Below are positions 55,723-64,000 of a stretch of DNA of 64,000 nucleotides, piece by piece (position 1 is the stretch's first letter; the number at the start of each line of letters is the position of its first letter). The translations under genes and the position numbers were made by a program. This stretch comes from Streptomyces sp. V1I1 (GTDB taxonomy: Bacteria > Actinomycetota > Actinomycetes > Streptomycetales > Streptomycetaceae). The stretch lies in contig NZ_JAUSZH010000001.1 of NCBI RefSeq assembly GCF_030817355.1, positions 806,001-870,000 on the forward strand, written 5' to 3'. The notes under the pieces were generated by a model. The model had not been told where the DNA came from. It did no database searches and was given only the letters and a program-made list of their open reading frames with translations.

Positions 55723-57018
55723 ATGGGCCGGCTCAGCAGAGCGGAGCTGCAGCAGCTCAACCGCGCCAAGGTGCTCGCCGCCGCCAGGGACGAGTTCGCC
55801 GGGCGCGGCTTCCGCGACGCCAAGGTGGACGGCATCGCCGAGCGCGCCGGGCTGACTCGCGGTGCGGTCTACTCCAACTTCCCCGGCAAGCGGGCCCTTT
55901 ACTTCGCGGTTCTGGCCGACCTCGCCGAGCGCGCGCCCGAGCCGGCCGCTCCGGATGCGTCGGCTCCGGATGCGGCGCCCGAGCCGGCCGCTCCGGATGC
56001 GTCGGCTCCGGATGCGGCGCCCGAGCCGGCCGCTCCGGATGCGTCGGCTCCGGATGCGGCGCACGAGCCGGCCGCTCCGGAGCCGGACAGCACCGTCTTC
56101 GAGGCGCTCGGCGCGTTCGCCCGCGCCTGGGTCGCCCGGCTGCCGCTCGCCGACGCCGACACTGACACCGACGAGAAGCGGGGCTCGGCCCGGCTCGGCA
56201 TGCACCTGATGCCGGAGATCCTCGCCGACGAATCGATTCGGCGCCCGTTCGGGCAGCTGCTGAAGCTGGACGCGATCCTCCTCGGGCTGGCCCTGGAGCG
56301 GCTGCGACCGGCCGACGCGCCGCAGGGCCGCCTGGTGCGCGTTGCGGAGGCCGCCCTCACGACCCTGTACGGCGCGACCCAACTGGCAGACGCCGCCCCC
56401 GGGTTCATCGAGCCCTTCAACGTCGTCAGGGCCTGCGAGCAGCTGGCGGGCCTCGATCTCAACGACGCGTGGCCCCCGCCGTACCTCCCCTACATCCCGC
56501 ACGCGCGGCCGGCCGACGAGCCGTGGGCCCCGCCGCGGGCGGTGGACGCGGTGCGCGGCGAGCCCGCGCGGCTCGCGGACGACGGCGTGGTGGGCATCCT
56601 CGGGCTGCACCGCCTGGAAGCCGCCGAGGAGTTGGTACGGGCCGCACCGCCCGGCGCGACAGTCACCGCCGTCCTGGTCACTGCCAACCCCGGCGAGCTG
56701 GCACCCCTGGCACGGCTGAGCGTCGTCGGCCTCCGCGACTGCCTGCGTCAGGCCTTCCCGCCGTCGGCATGGCCGCGCCTTCAGGCGGTGTGCGACGAGT
56801 CGGGCGCCCTCGCCGCGGCGGCCGGTGTGCCCGCCGTGAGCGACGCGACCGAGGCCGCCGTCCGTATCGAAGCCGGCCGGATCGTCGCCCGCGCGGACGG
56901 CCGCGGCGCGTGCCACGCGGCGGCGTCGGCCGGTGCCGCCGCCCAGGCCCGGACGGGGCGGGCCGGTGGCCGGAGGGGCCGAGAGGGGAACATCAATGAA
57001 CGACAGCCACTCTCCTAA
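55723..57018 (+). CDS. TetR-family regulator with a C-terminal extension and a 14-residue tandem repeat
   Basis: A 431-residue protein. The N-terminal TetR helix-turn-helix is AKVLAAARDEFAGRGFRDAK, DGIAERAGLTRGAVYSNFPG. Three copies of EPAAPDASAPDAAP follow (residues 73-114), then a TetR ligand domain. A further C-terminal domain of about 150 residues (DDGVVGILGLHRLEAAEELV, VTAVLVTANPGELAPLA) is unusual for TetR and not identified. GAGGGG precedes the ATG. Its 3' end overlaps the start of the GntR gene by 23 nt. Confidence 0.85.
   Translation: MGRLSRAELQQLNRAKVLAAARDEFAGRGFRDAKVDGIAERAGLTRGAVYSNFPGKRALYFAVLADLAERAPEPAAPDASAPDAAPEPAAPDASAPDAAPEPAAPDASAPDAAHEPAAPEPDSTVFEALGAFARAWVARLPLADADTDTDEKRGSARLGMHLMPEILADESIRRPFGQLLKLDAILLGLALERLRPADAPQGRLVRVAEAALTTLYGATQLADAAPGFIEPFNVVRACEQLAGLDLNDAWPPPYLPYIPHARPADEPWAPPRAVDAVRGEPARLADDGVVGILGLHRLEAAEELVRAAPPGATVTAVLVTANPGELAPLARLSVVGLRDCLRQAFPPSAWPRLQAVCDESGALAAAAGVPAVSDATEAAVRIEAGRIVARADGRGACHAAASAGAAAQARTGRAGGRRGREGNINERQPLS
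55939..56082 (+). repeat. in-frame 42-bp minisatellite (3 copies plus a partial)
   Basis: Units start at 55939, 55981 and 56023, with a partial at 56065; each encodes EPAAPDASAPDAAP (last unit ends AH). Within each unit GCTCCGGATGCG occurs twice. The copies are almost identical, which implies recent expansion. Confidence 0.92.
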
Positions 57019-57783
57019 GGCGGTACTCAAACGCGAACGGGTGCGCGCGTATCTGCTCACCCTCGTCGAGGACCGCCGGCCCGGTGACGCCATCCCCTCC
57101 GAGCGCACGCTCTGCGCCGAACTGGGCGTCTCCCGGCCCACCTTGCGCGCCGCCGTCGATGAACTCGTCGCCACCGGACAGCTCGTACGCGAACACGGAC
57201 GCGGCATGTTCGTCGCCCCCGCCAAAATCACTCAGGAGCTGGTCGCGGAGAGCGGCCCGGCTGCGGCCCCGCAGGCTCCGGGTGCCTGGGCGAGCCGGGT
57301 TCTCGAGTTCCGTACCGTCACCGCCGGTGCGCGCATCGGGCGCAAGCTGCGGGTCTCCCCGCAGCCGAGCTGGTGTACGTGGCCCGGCTGCGGCTGGTCG
57401 ACGGTGCGCCCATCGCGCTGGAGTATCTGCACATCCCCGCCGCTCTGGTGCCCGGGCTCACCCCTGAGCAGATGGAGACGGGCTTCTACGCGCATCTGCG
57501 CGAGGAGCGCAAGGTCGTGACCGTACGGGCCGTGCAGTCGATCGAGCCGACCGTTCTCAGCGAGGACGAGGCCGAGCTGCTCGGCGTCCGGGTGCTCTCC
57601 CCCGCTCTGCTGTTCGACCGCGTCACATCGGACAGCGCGGGCAGGCCGGTGGAGTACGTACGGTCCCTCTACCGCGGCGACCGGTACCGCATCGTCTCGC
57701 GGCTGGCGCTCGGCCCGGCAGCGGACGACCGTCCGGCTCCCGACGCCTCGCGGACTGCCTCCTGGTGGGGCACGGTGGAGTGA
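56996..57783 (+). pseudogene. GntR/HutC-family regulator with a frameshift
   Basis: The N-terminal GntR winged helix is intact (VRAYLLTLVEDRRPGDAIPS, RTLCAELGVSRPTLRAAVDE, REHGRGMFVAPAK). The UTRA effector domain continues in another frame after about 57360 (ELVYVARLRLVDGAPIALEY, VLSPALLFDRVTSDSAGRPV, VRSLYRGDRYRIVSRLALG). The join fits loss of one G in CCCCGCAGCC. DasR/DevA-type regulators sense amino sugars. If the missing base is a sequencing error, the gene is functional. GAGAGGGG precedes the ATG; the dodecin gene follows. Confidence 0.8.
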
Positions 57784-57808
57784 ACGCATCGAGAGGAGCG
57801 CGACACAC

Positions 57809-58024
57809 ATGTCACATCACACCTACCGGGTCACCGAGATCGTCGGCACCTCCCACGAGGGCGTCGACGACGCCATCCGCAACGGCATCAGCCGTGCGTC
57901 CCAGACCCTGCGGGGACTCGACTGGTTCGAGGTGACGCAGGTCCGCGGAAATATCGTCGACGGGCAGATCGAGCACTACCAGGTCGGTCTCAAGGTCGGC
58001 TTCCGGCTCGACGACGGCGACTGA
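57809..58024 (+). CDS. dodecin
   Basis: A 71-residue flavin-storage protein that forms dodecamers. The sequence (TYRVTEIVGTSHEGVDDAIR, ASQTLRGLDWFEVTQVRGNI, YQVGLKVGFRL) is typical, including the Trp in LDWFEV that stacks on the flavin. GAGAGGAG lies upstream of the ATG. It may be read through from the GntR gene. Confidence 0.95.
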   Translation: MSHHTYRVTEIVGTSHEGVDDAIRNGISRASQTLRGLDWFEVTQVRGNIVDGQIEHYQVGLKVGFRLDDGD

Positions 58025-58070
58025 CCGCCGGACCGTACGACCACCGGGCCCGTACGCCCACCGGGCCGGA

Positions 58071-58562
58071 TCAGGTGCGGCCCTCCCGTTCCTGCGCGTC
58101 CTTCATAGCCTCGGACCTGTCGGCCGCCCATCCGGCCCGTACGACCCGGAAACCGGCGCGCTCCGCGTCGTCGCACACCAACTCGTCGTCGTCCACCAGC
58201 ATCCGGATCTCCCGGTCGCGGCCCAGCCGCCGCAGGATCTCCAGCTTGGTCGTGCGGGCGGGCCGGCGGTCGTCGTTGCGCCGCATGAACACCCTGCCCT
58301 CGGGCAGTCCCTGCTCGGCCAGCCAGGTCAGGGTGTCCCTGCGGCACCGCTCCGGCCTGCCCGTGAGGTACATGACCTCGCACTCCTCGGCCGCCCGCAG
58401 ACACATCTCAATGCCCTTCGCCAGCGGCGGGTCGTCGGGGGCCGCCGCGAAGAAGGCGTCCCAGTCTCGCGGTTTGCGCTCCAGGAAGCGCTGCCGGTGC
58501 CCCGAGTCGGCGAGCGTCCCGTCCAGGTCGAATATGGCCAGTGGCCTGCTGTTTCGCGTCAC
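58071..58562 (-). CDS. HAD-family phosphatase (polynucleotide-kinase 3'-phosphatase-like)
   Basis: A 163-residue HAD hydrolase. Motif I FDLDGTLADSGHRQRFL, motif II VMYLTGRPERCRRDT, and an acidic motif near the end (RMLVDDDELVCDDAERAGF). It resembles the small phosphatases of phage T4 Pnkp type that act on nucleic-acid ends or nucleotides; substrate not determined. The GTG at 58562 follows GGTGGGGG; GTG 9 nt earlier is also possible. Confidence 0.82.
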   Translation of the reverse strand: MTRNSRPLAIFDLDGTLADSGHRQRFLERKPRDWDAFFAAAPDDPPLAKGIEMCLRAAEECEVMYLTGRPERCRRDTLTWLAEQGLPEGRVFMRRNDDRRPARTTKLEILRRLGRDREIRMLVDDDELVCDDAERAGFRVVRAGWAADRSEAMKDAQEREGRT

Positions 58563-58621
58563 GGCCCCCACCCTAGGCAAGGCCGGGGGAATCCCGCTGC
58601 GGTGAGCGCGTTGAACTGGGT

Positions 58622-59641
58622 GTGAGCTCAGTGATCGCGTCCACCCGGCTGTCCGTACTCGACCGTTCCCGCACCCGCGAGGGATACGACGGGGCCGCCG
58701 CCCTGCGCGACACGGTTCGTCTCGCGCAGGAGCTGGAGACGCTCGGCTATCACCGTTTCTGGGTGTCCGAGCACCACAGCGTGCCGGGGGTGGCCGGTTC
58801 GGCGCCGACCGTCCTCGCGGCGGCCGTCGCGGCCGCTACTTCGACAATCCGCGTCGGCACGGGCGGCGTGATGCTGCCGAACCATCAACCGCTGGTCGTC
58901 GCCGAGCAGTTCGGGGTGCTCGAATCGCTCTTCCCCGGCCGGATCGACATGGGGCTCGGCCGTTCGGTGGGCTTCACGGACGGGATACGCAGGGCGCTGG
59001 GCCGGGACAAGAAGGACGCCGAGGACTTCGCCGGGCAGTTGGAGGAGCTGCTGGGCTGGTTCACGGGTGAGCAGACGGCGCATCCGCAGGTGCACGCCCA
59101 CCCTGCGGAGGGTCTGCGCGTTCCGCCGTTTCTTCTGGCGACCGGTGAGGGCGCGCAGATCGCGGCCGCTGCCGGGCTGCCGCTGGTCATCGGCGACATT
59201 CGGGGCCGCGAGCGGATGCTGGCGGCCATCGACCGCTACCGGCTGGACTTCCGGCCGTCCCCCTGGTCCGAGCAGCCGTATGTGGTCGTCTCGGGCACGG
59301 TCGTGGTCGCCGCCACGGAGGCGGAGGGCCGCCGACTGCTGATGCCGGAGGCGTGGGCGCTGGCGTACTCCCGTACGCACGGTGTGTTCCCGCCGCTCGC
59401 GCCGCCGGAGCGGATCGAGGAGCTGACGATGACGGAGAGGGAGCGCGGGTTCTACGAGTCCGGGCTGCGCGGCCATATCGCCGGGACCCAGGAGCAGGTG
59501 GCGGATGCGCTGGAGGCGGTCGTGAAGGACAGCGGCGCCGACGAGGTGCTGGTCACAACCAGTACGTATGACCGTGCGGCGCTGCTGGATTCCTTCCGCC
59601 GGCTCGCCGGGATCGCCGGGCTGACCAGCTGCGACGCCTAG
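58622..59641 (+). CDS. LLM-class flavin-dependent oxidoreductase (luciferase-like)
   Basis: A 339-residue F420/FMN-dependent luciferase-like protein: YHRFWVSEHHSVPGVAGSAP, IRVGTGGVMLPNHQPLVVAE, FPGRIDMGLGRSVGFTDGIR and a C-terminal HIAGTQEQVADALEAVVKDS. It is of the MsnO8-like group by general pattern. The start is the GTG at 58622. A truncated uvrA fragment begins right after its stop. Confidence 0.9.
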   Translation: MSSVIASTRLSVLDRSRTREGYDGAAALRDTVRLAQELETLGYHRFWVSEHHSVPGVAGSAPTVLAAAVAAATSTIRVGTGGVMLPNHQPLVVAEQFGVLESLFPGRIDMGLGRSVGFTDGIRRALGRDKKDAEDFAGQLEELLGWFTGEQTAHPQVHAHPAEGLRVPPFLLATGEGAQIAAAAGLPLVIGDIRGRERMLAAIDRYRLDFRPSPWSEQPYVVVSGTVVVAATEAEGRRLLMPEAWALAYSRTHGVFPPLAPPERIEELTMTERERGFYESGLRGHIAGTQEQVADALEAVVKDSGADEVLVTTSTYDRAALLDSFRRLAGIAGLTSCDA

Positions 59642-59648
59642 AATCGTC

Positions 59649-60251
59649 CGCTATGCGGGCGAGGGCTTCGTCTCGGTGGAGCTGCTCTTTCTGCCCAGTA
59701 CGTACGCTCCCTGCCCTGACTGTCACGGCGCGCGCTACAACCCGGCGGCGCTGGAAGTCCGTCACGAAGGGCTGAACATCGCCGAGGTGCTCGGTCTGAC
59801 GGTGGAGGCTGCCGCGGACTTCTTCACCGGCGTCCCCGCGGCCGAACGCAGCCTGCGCCCCCTGCTCGACGTCGGGCTCGGCTATCTGCGGCTCGGCCAG
59901 CCCGCCACCGAGCTGTCGGGCGGCGAGGCACAGCGCATCAAGCTGGCCGCCGAGCTCCAGCGCGTCCGCCGCGATCACACGCTGTACGTCCTCGACGAGC
60001 CGACAACGGGGCTGCATCCCGCCGATGTCGAGGTGCTGATGCGGCAGTTGAACGGTCTGGTCGACGCGGGGCACTCGGTGGTGGTCGTCGAGCACGACAT
60101 GGATGTGGTCGCGGCCGCGGACTGGGTCATCGACCTCGGGCCCGGCGGGGGCGACGAGGGCGGGCGCATCGTCGCGGCGGGCACCCCGGCGGAGGTGGCG
60201 CGGGCGGCCGGCAGCCGCACCGCGCCGTATCTGCTGAGGTGCCTCCCCTGA
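59649..60251 (+). pseudogene. 5'-truncated uvrA paralogue
   Basis: About 200 residues of the C-terminal ATPase half of a UvrA-like protein: GEGFVSVELLFLPSTY, PCPDCHGARYN (half of a zinc motif), ATELSGGEAQRIKLAAELQR (ABC signature), LYVLDEPTTGLHPADVEVL (Walker B) and VVVEHDMDVVAAADWVIDLG. UvrA paralogues have 750-950 residues; everything before the second zinc motif is missing, cut right behind the luciferase-like gene. No start codon context. It cannot act as an excinuclease. Confidence 0.85.
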
Positions 60252-60257
60252 CGGGGG

Positions 60258-61085
60258 CTAGGCCGCCGTGTCGAAGGTGTAGTAGCGGGTGTGGTCCAGC
60301 ATGTCCGCGGGGGTCACGTTGTTCCACGGGCGCATCGTGTCGTTGAGGTCCACCACATTGGCCGTGCCGGCGGCCGGGAGGTAGGCCGAGCCGGGGTGGC
60401 GGGCCTGCCAGTCGGCCCAGAGTTTGTCGATGAAGGCGTGGTGGAGCCAGAACACCGGATCGTTCGGCGAGACGCCGGTGGCCATCTGACCACCGACCCA
60501 GACGTGCACCCGGTTGTGCAGATTCGGGCCGCGCCAGCCTTCCAGGTGGTTGCGGAAGCTGTTCGACGCGCTGTTCCACGGCGCGGCGTCATAGGTGGTC
60601 ATGGCGAGTACGGAGTCGACCTCGGCCCTGGTCGGCAGCTGCCGTCCGCCGACGCCGAGGTCCCGGCGAAGATAACCGCGGCCGTCCACGCGGACGCTGA
60701 CCGGCCACCTGCCGGCGGCGAAGGCGAACGGTCCGTCCATCACCTGACCGTCCCTGCTGCGTCCGGTGCCGCCGAGGAAGTCGGCCGCCCAGAGCGAGGA
60801 GGCGGCGGTGCGGTCCTCGGTCCAGTCCCAGTACGGCAGCGCCACCGACGGGTCGACGGCCTGGAGCGCCTGCTCGAACTGGATGAGGAATCGGCGGTGC
60901 CAGGGCAGGAAGGAGGGCGAACGGTGCCCGACGCGGTCCCCGTTGTCGGTGTCGCTCATGATGAAGGCGTTGTGGGTGGTGACGAAGGTGTCGTACTGCC
61001 CATTGCGCTTGAGCGCGAGCAGCGCGTCGGCGAAGCGGCGCTTCTCGGTGGCGGTGAGCTGGGCCTGGTTCTTGCGTACGGTCAT
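60258..61085 (-). CDS. melC2: tyrosinase
   Basis: A 275-residue type-3 copper enzyme oxidising tyrosine to dopaquinone for melanin. CuA site: His38 (TTHNAFI), His54 (VGHRSPSFLPWH) and His63. CuB site: NLHNRVHVWVGG with two His, and FWLHHAFIDKLW. There is no signal peptide; export depends on the MelC1 partner encoded just upstream (15 nt gap), as in other Streptomyces. Confidence 0.97.
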   Translation of the reverse strand: MTVRKNQAQLTATEKRRFADALLALKRNGQYDTFVTTHNAFIMSDTDNGDRVGHRSPSFLPWHRRFLIQFEQALQAVDPSVALPYWDWTEDRTAASSLWAADFLGGTGRSRDGQVMDGPFAFAAGRWPVSVRVDGRGYLRRDLGVGGRQLPTRAEVDSVLAMTTYDAAPWNSASNSFRNHLEGWRGPNLHNRVHVWVGGQMATGVSPNDPVFWLHHAFIDKLWADWQARHPGSAYLPAAGTANVVDLNDTMRPWNNVTPADMLDHTRYYTFDTAA

Positions 61086-61100
61086 GGCGGTGCTCCCGGA

Positions 61101-61508
61101 TCAGGCGACGGCGAGGGGGACGAGCTGGGCGCCCTGGAGCTCCTCCACGGCGGCGCGGGCCACCGCGCGGGGCGTGGCGAACGTCTCGTAGTGGTTGACG
61201 ACGCTGATCCAGGTGCCGTCGGCGTTGCGCATGACGTGCAGTTCCTCGCCGTCTATGCGCACCGCATAGCCGCCCCCGTGTCCCTCGCCTCCGCCGTGTC
61301 CCTCGCCTCCCCCGTGTCCGCCGTGGTGTCCGCCGCCGTGCGACGGCGCGCCCTGTATTCGGCGGCCCCGGTAGACCTCGTCGAAGGACGCAGGTTCGGC
61401 TGCGGTCGACACCGTCCGCGCGGCAGCGGCGGCGGTGCCTCCTACGGCGAGCGCGGCGGCCGCTCCTGCGGCCGCGCCCATGGCGCGTCGGCGGGTGATT
61501 TCAGGCAT
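61101..61508 (-). CDS. melC1: tyrosinase copper chaperone/cofactor MelC1
   Basis: A 135-residue protein with a twin-arginine signal ([20 protein letters not shown]). The His/Gly-rich central region has repeats ([20 protein letters not shown]) likely to carry copper, then a conserved domain (VYRGRRIQG before it; [39 protein letters not shown] after). It delivers copper to apo-tyrosinase and carries it out through Tat. GGGGG precedes the ATG. The gap to sdhB (61509-61810) holds only promoter-type sequence; no gene seen. Confidence 0.95.
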   Translation of the reverse strand: MPEITRRRAMGAAAGAAAALAVGGTAAAAARTVSTAAEPASFDEVYRGRRIQGAPSHGGGHHGGHGGGEGHGGGEGHGGGYAVRIDGEELHVMRNADGTWISVVNHYETFATPRAVARAAVEELQGAQLVPLAVA

Positions 61509-61810
61509 GGCAAAACCCCCAGGAATTGCAGTGGTTCGGTCGGTCACGGCGTGGTCGGTTGCCGTGACCCCGGCCATGCCTACCGGCTGACCCGAGTCCC
61601 GCTGAAATCCCTGAGGACTGGTTGGCTGCTAAGCGGACATGTCGAGATATGCAGTGCAGAATTGAACAAAGTTGATCTTGCTGTCCGCACGCCCAGCCGC
61701 CGCCAGAAGCGGAAATCCTGCGGCCAATGCGGCAGCTGTGTGAATATCTTGTTGCGGGAGGCGAGGAGACGTGTTCGGCTTCACACAGGAAAGCTGACCG
61801 GATCCCCGCC

Positions 61811-62553
61811 TCAGCGGCGCACCTTACGGGTGGCCCGCAGCCACTCCTTGTTCATGGCCGAGATCGACGGCAGCGGGATGCCCTTCGGGCAGGCCGTCGC
61901 GCATTCGCCGGTCAGCGTGCAGCCGCCGAAGCCCTCCTCGTCCATCGTCGCGACCATGTCGAGCACCCGCGTCTCACGCTCGGGCGCGCCCTGCGGCAGC
62001 ACATTGAGGTGGTTGACCTTCGCCGAGGTGAAGAGCATCGCCGAGCCGTTGGGGCAGGCCGCGACGCAGGCTCCGCAGCCGATGCACTCGGCGTGCTCGA
62101 AGGCGAAGTCGGCGTCCGGCTTGGCCACGGCCGTCGCGTGCGCCTCGGGAGCCGCGCCGGTGGGGGCGGTGATGTAGCCGCCGGCCTGGATGATCCGGTC
62201 GAAGGCGCTGCGGTCGACCACCAGGTCCTTCACCACGGGGAAGGCGGAGGCACGCCACGGCTCGATGTCGATGGTGTCGCCGTCCTTGAAGGACCGCATA
62301 TGGAGCTGGCAGGTGGTGGTGCGCTCCGGGCCGTGGGCGTCACCGTTGATGACCAGACTGCACGCTCCGCAGATGCCCTCGCGGCAGTCGTGGTCGAAGG
62401 CGACGGGGTCCTCTCCGCGCAGGATGAGTTCCTCGTTGAGGGTGTCGAGCATCTCGAGGAACGACATGTCCTTCGAGATGCCGTCGACCTCGTACGTGGC
62501 CATGGCGCCGGGCGCTTCAGGGTTCCGCTGACGCCAGACGCGCAGGGTGAGCT

Positions 62554-62557
<4 letters not shown>
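61811..62557 (-). CDS. sdhB: succinate dehydrogenase/fumarate reductase iron-sulfur subunit
   Basis: A 248-residue electron-transfer subunit. The [2Fe-2S] ligands lie in [18 protein letters not shown] plus a later Cys in TTTCQLHM. The C-terminal ferredoxin domain has [14 protein letters not shown] and [12 protein letters not shown] for the other two clusters. It overlaps the flavoprotein gene upstream as ATGA. The sequence is of the shorter, non-mitochondrial-like type typical of actinobacterial Sdh1/fumarate reductase-like complexes. Confidence 0.95.

Positions 62558-64000
<1,443 letters not shown>

Noticed and set aside
58020..58066. Hairpin terminator after the dodecin gene
   Set aside because: The sequence is a direct repeat (CGTACGxCCACCGGGCC twice) rather than a clean stem-loop.

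Overview
This is a high-GC actinobacterial chromosome segment, almost certainly Streptomyces. Evidence: strong G/C bias at third codon positions, many GTG starts, a melC1/melC2 tyrosinase pair, an egtABCD ergothioneine operon, a mycothiol-dependent maleylpyruvate-isomerase-type protein, a SpoIIE-type phosphatase, a DasR/HutC-type GntR gene and IS701/IS21-type elements. No tRNA, rRNA or CRISPR array was seen.

Layout. 0-5 kb: small genes and decayed fragments, then a TetR repressor and a membrane protein that share a palindromic operator (GAATGACATGTCATTC, twice). 5.0-9.0 kb: a DrrAB-like ABC exporter, a DUF4097 protein and a ribbon-helix-helix regulator, bounded by inverted clusters of IS21-type end repeats and a 5-bp CCGGC duplication, so probably a transposase-less mobile cassette. 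9-16 kb: SpoIIE phosphatase, an integrase remnant, an EF-hand protein and pyruvate carboxylase. 16.2-17.6 kb: a complete IS701-type element with a 4-bp CTAG duplication, sitting exactly on the stop codon of a Fur-family gene. 17.6-20.7 kb: that Fur gene, the wreck of a second Fur gene, and katG.

21-32.7 kb is the most unusual region: an island between two imperfect direct repeats (about 67 and 77 bp, 20 bp exact core). It holds a tightly coupled operon: a Trypco2 protein, a trypsin-NACHT-FGE protein, a 1871-residue STAND NTPase, and a 521-residue protein. The last two appear to carry the cytoplasmic domain of the type III/flagellar export gate FlhA (FHIPEP), although nothing else of a flagellum or type III system is present. 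I read this as an NLR-like conflict (probably anti-phage) system that has recruited an FlhA-like module.

32.8-44.7 kb: housekeeping and redox genes (pirin, Tm-1-like/UPF0261, baeRF-type protein, VOC protein, disulfide-reductase-like flavoprotein, thioredoxin, thiolase, LacI regulator, PemK-type toxin, bacterial PARG). 44.9-49.2 kb: egtABCD. 49.1-50.8 kb: an OlsB/OlsA-like acyltransferase pair on the opposite strand. 51-64 kb: an orphan solute-binding lipoprotein, a truncated LysR gene, second-copy-type hemC and clpX genes, TetR and frameshifted GntR genes, dodecin, a HAD phosphatase, an LLM flavoprotein, a 5'-truncated uvrA paralogue, melC2/melC1, and sdhB plus the distal part of sdhA.

Gene fragments (pirin, SARP-type regulator, integrase, LuxR tail, Fur, AEC transporter, LysR, GntR, UvrA) are frequent, as in accessory or arm-proximal Streptomyces DNA. 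All functions are read from sequence motifs; no database search was run.
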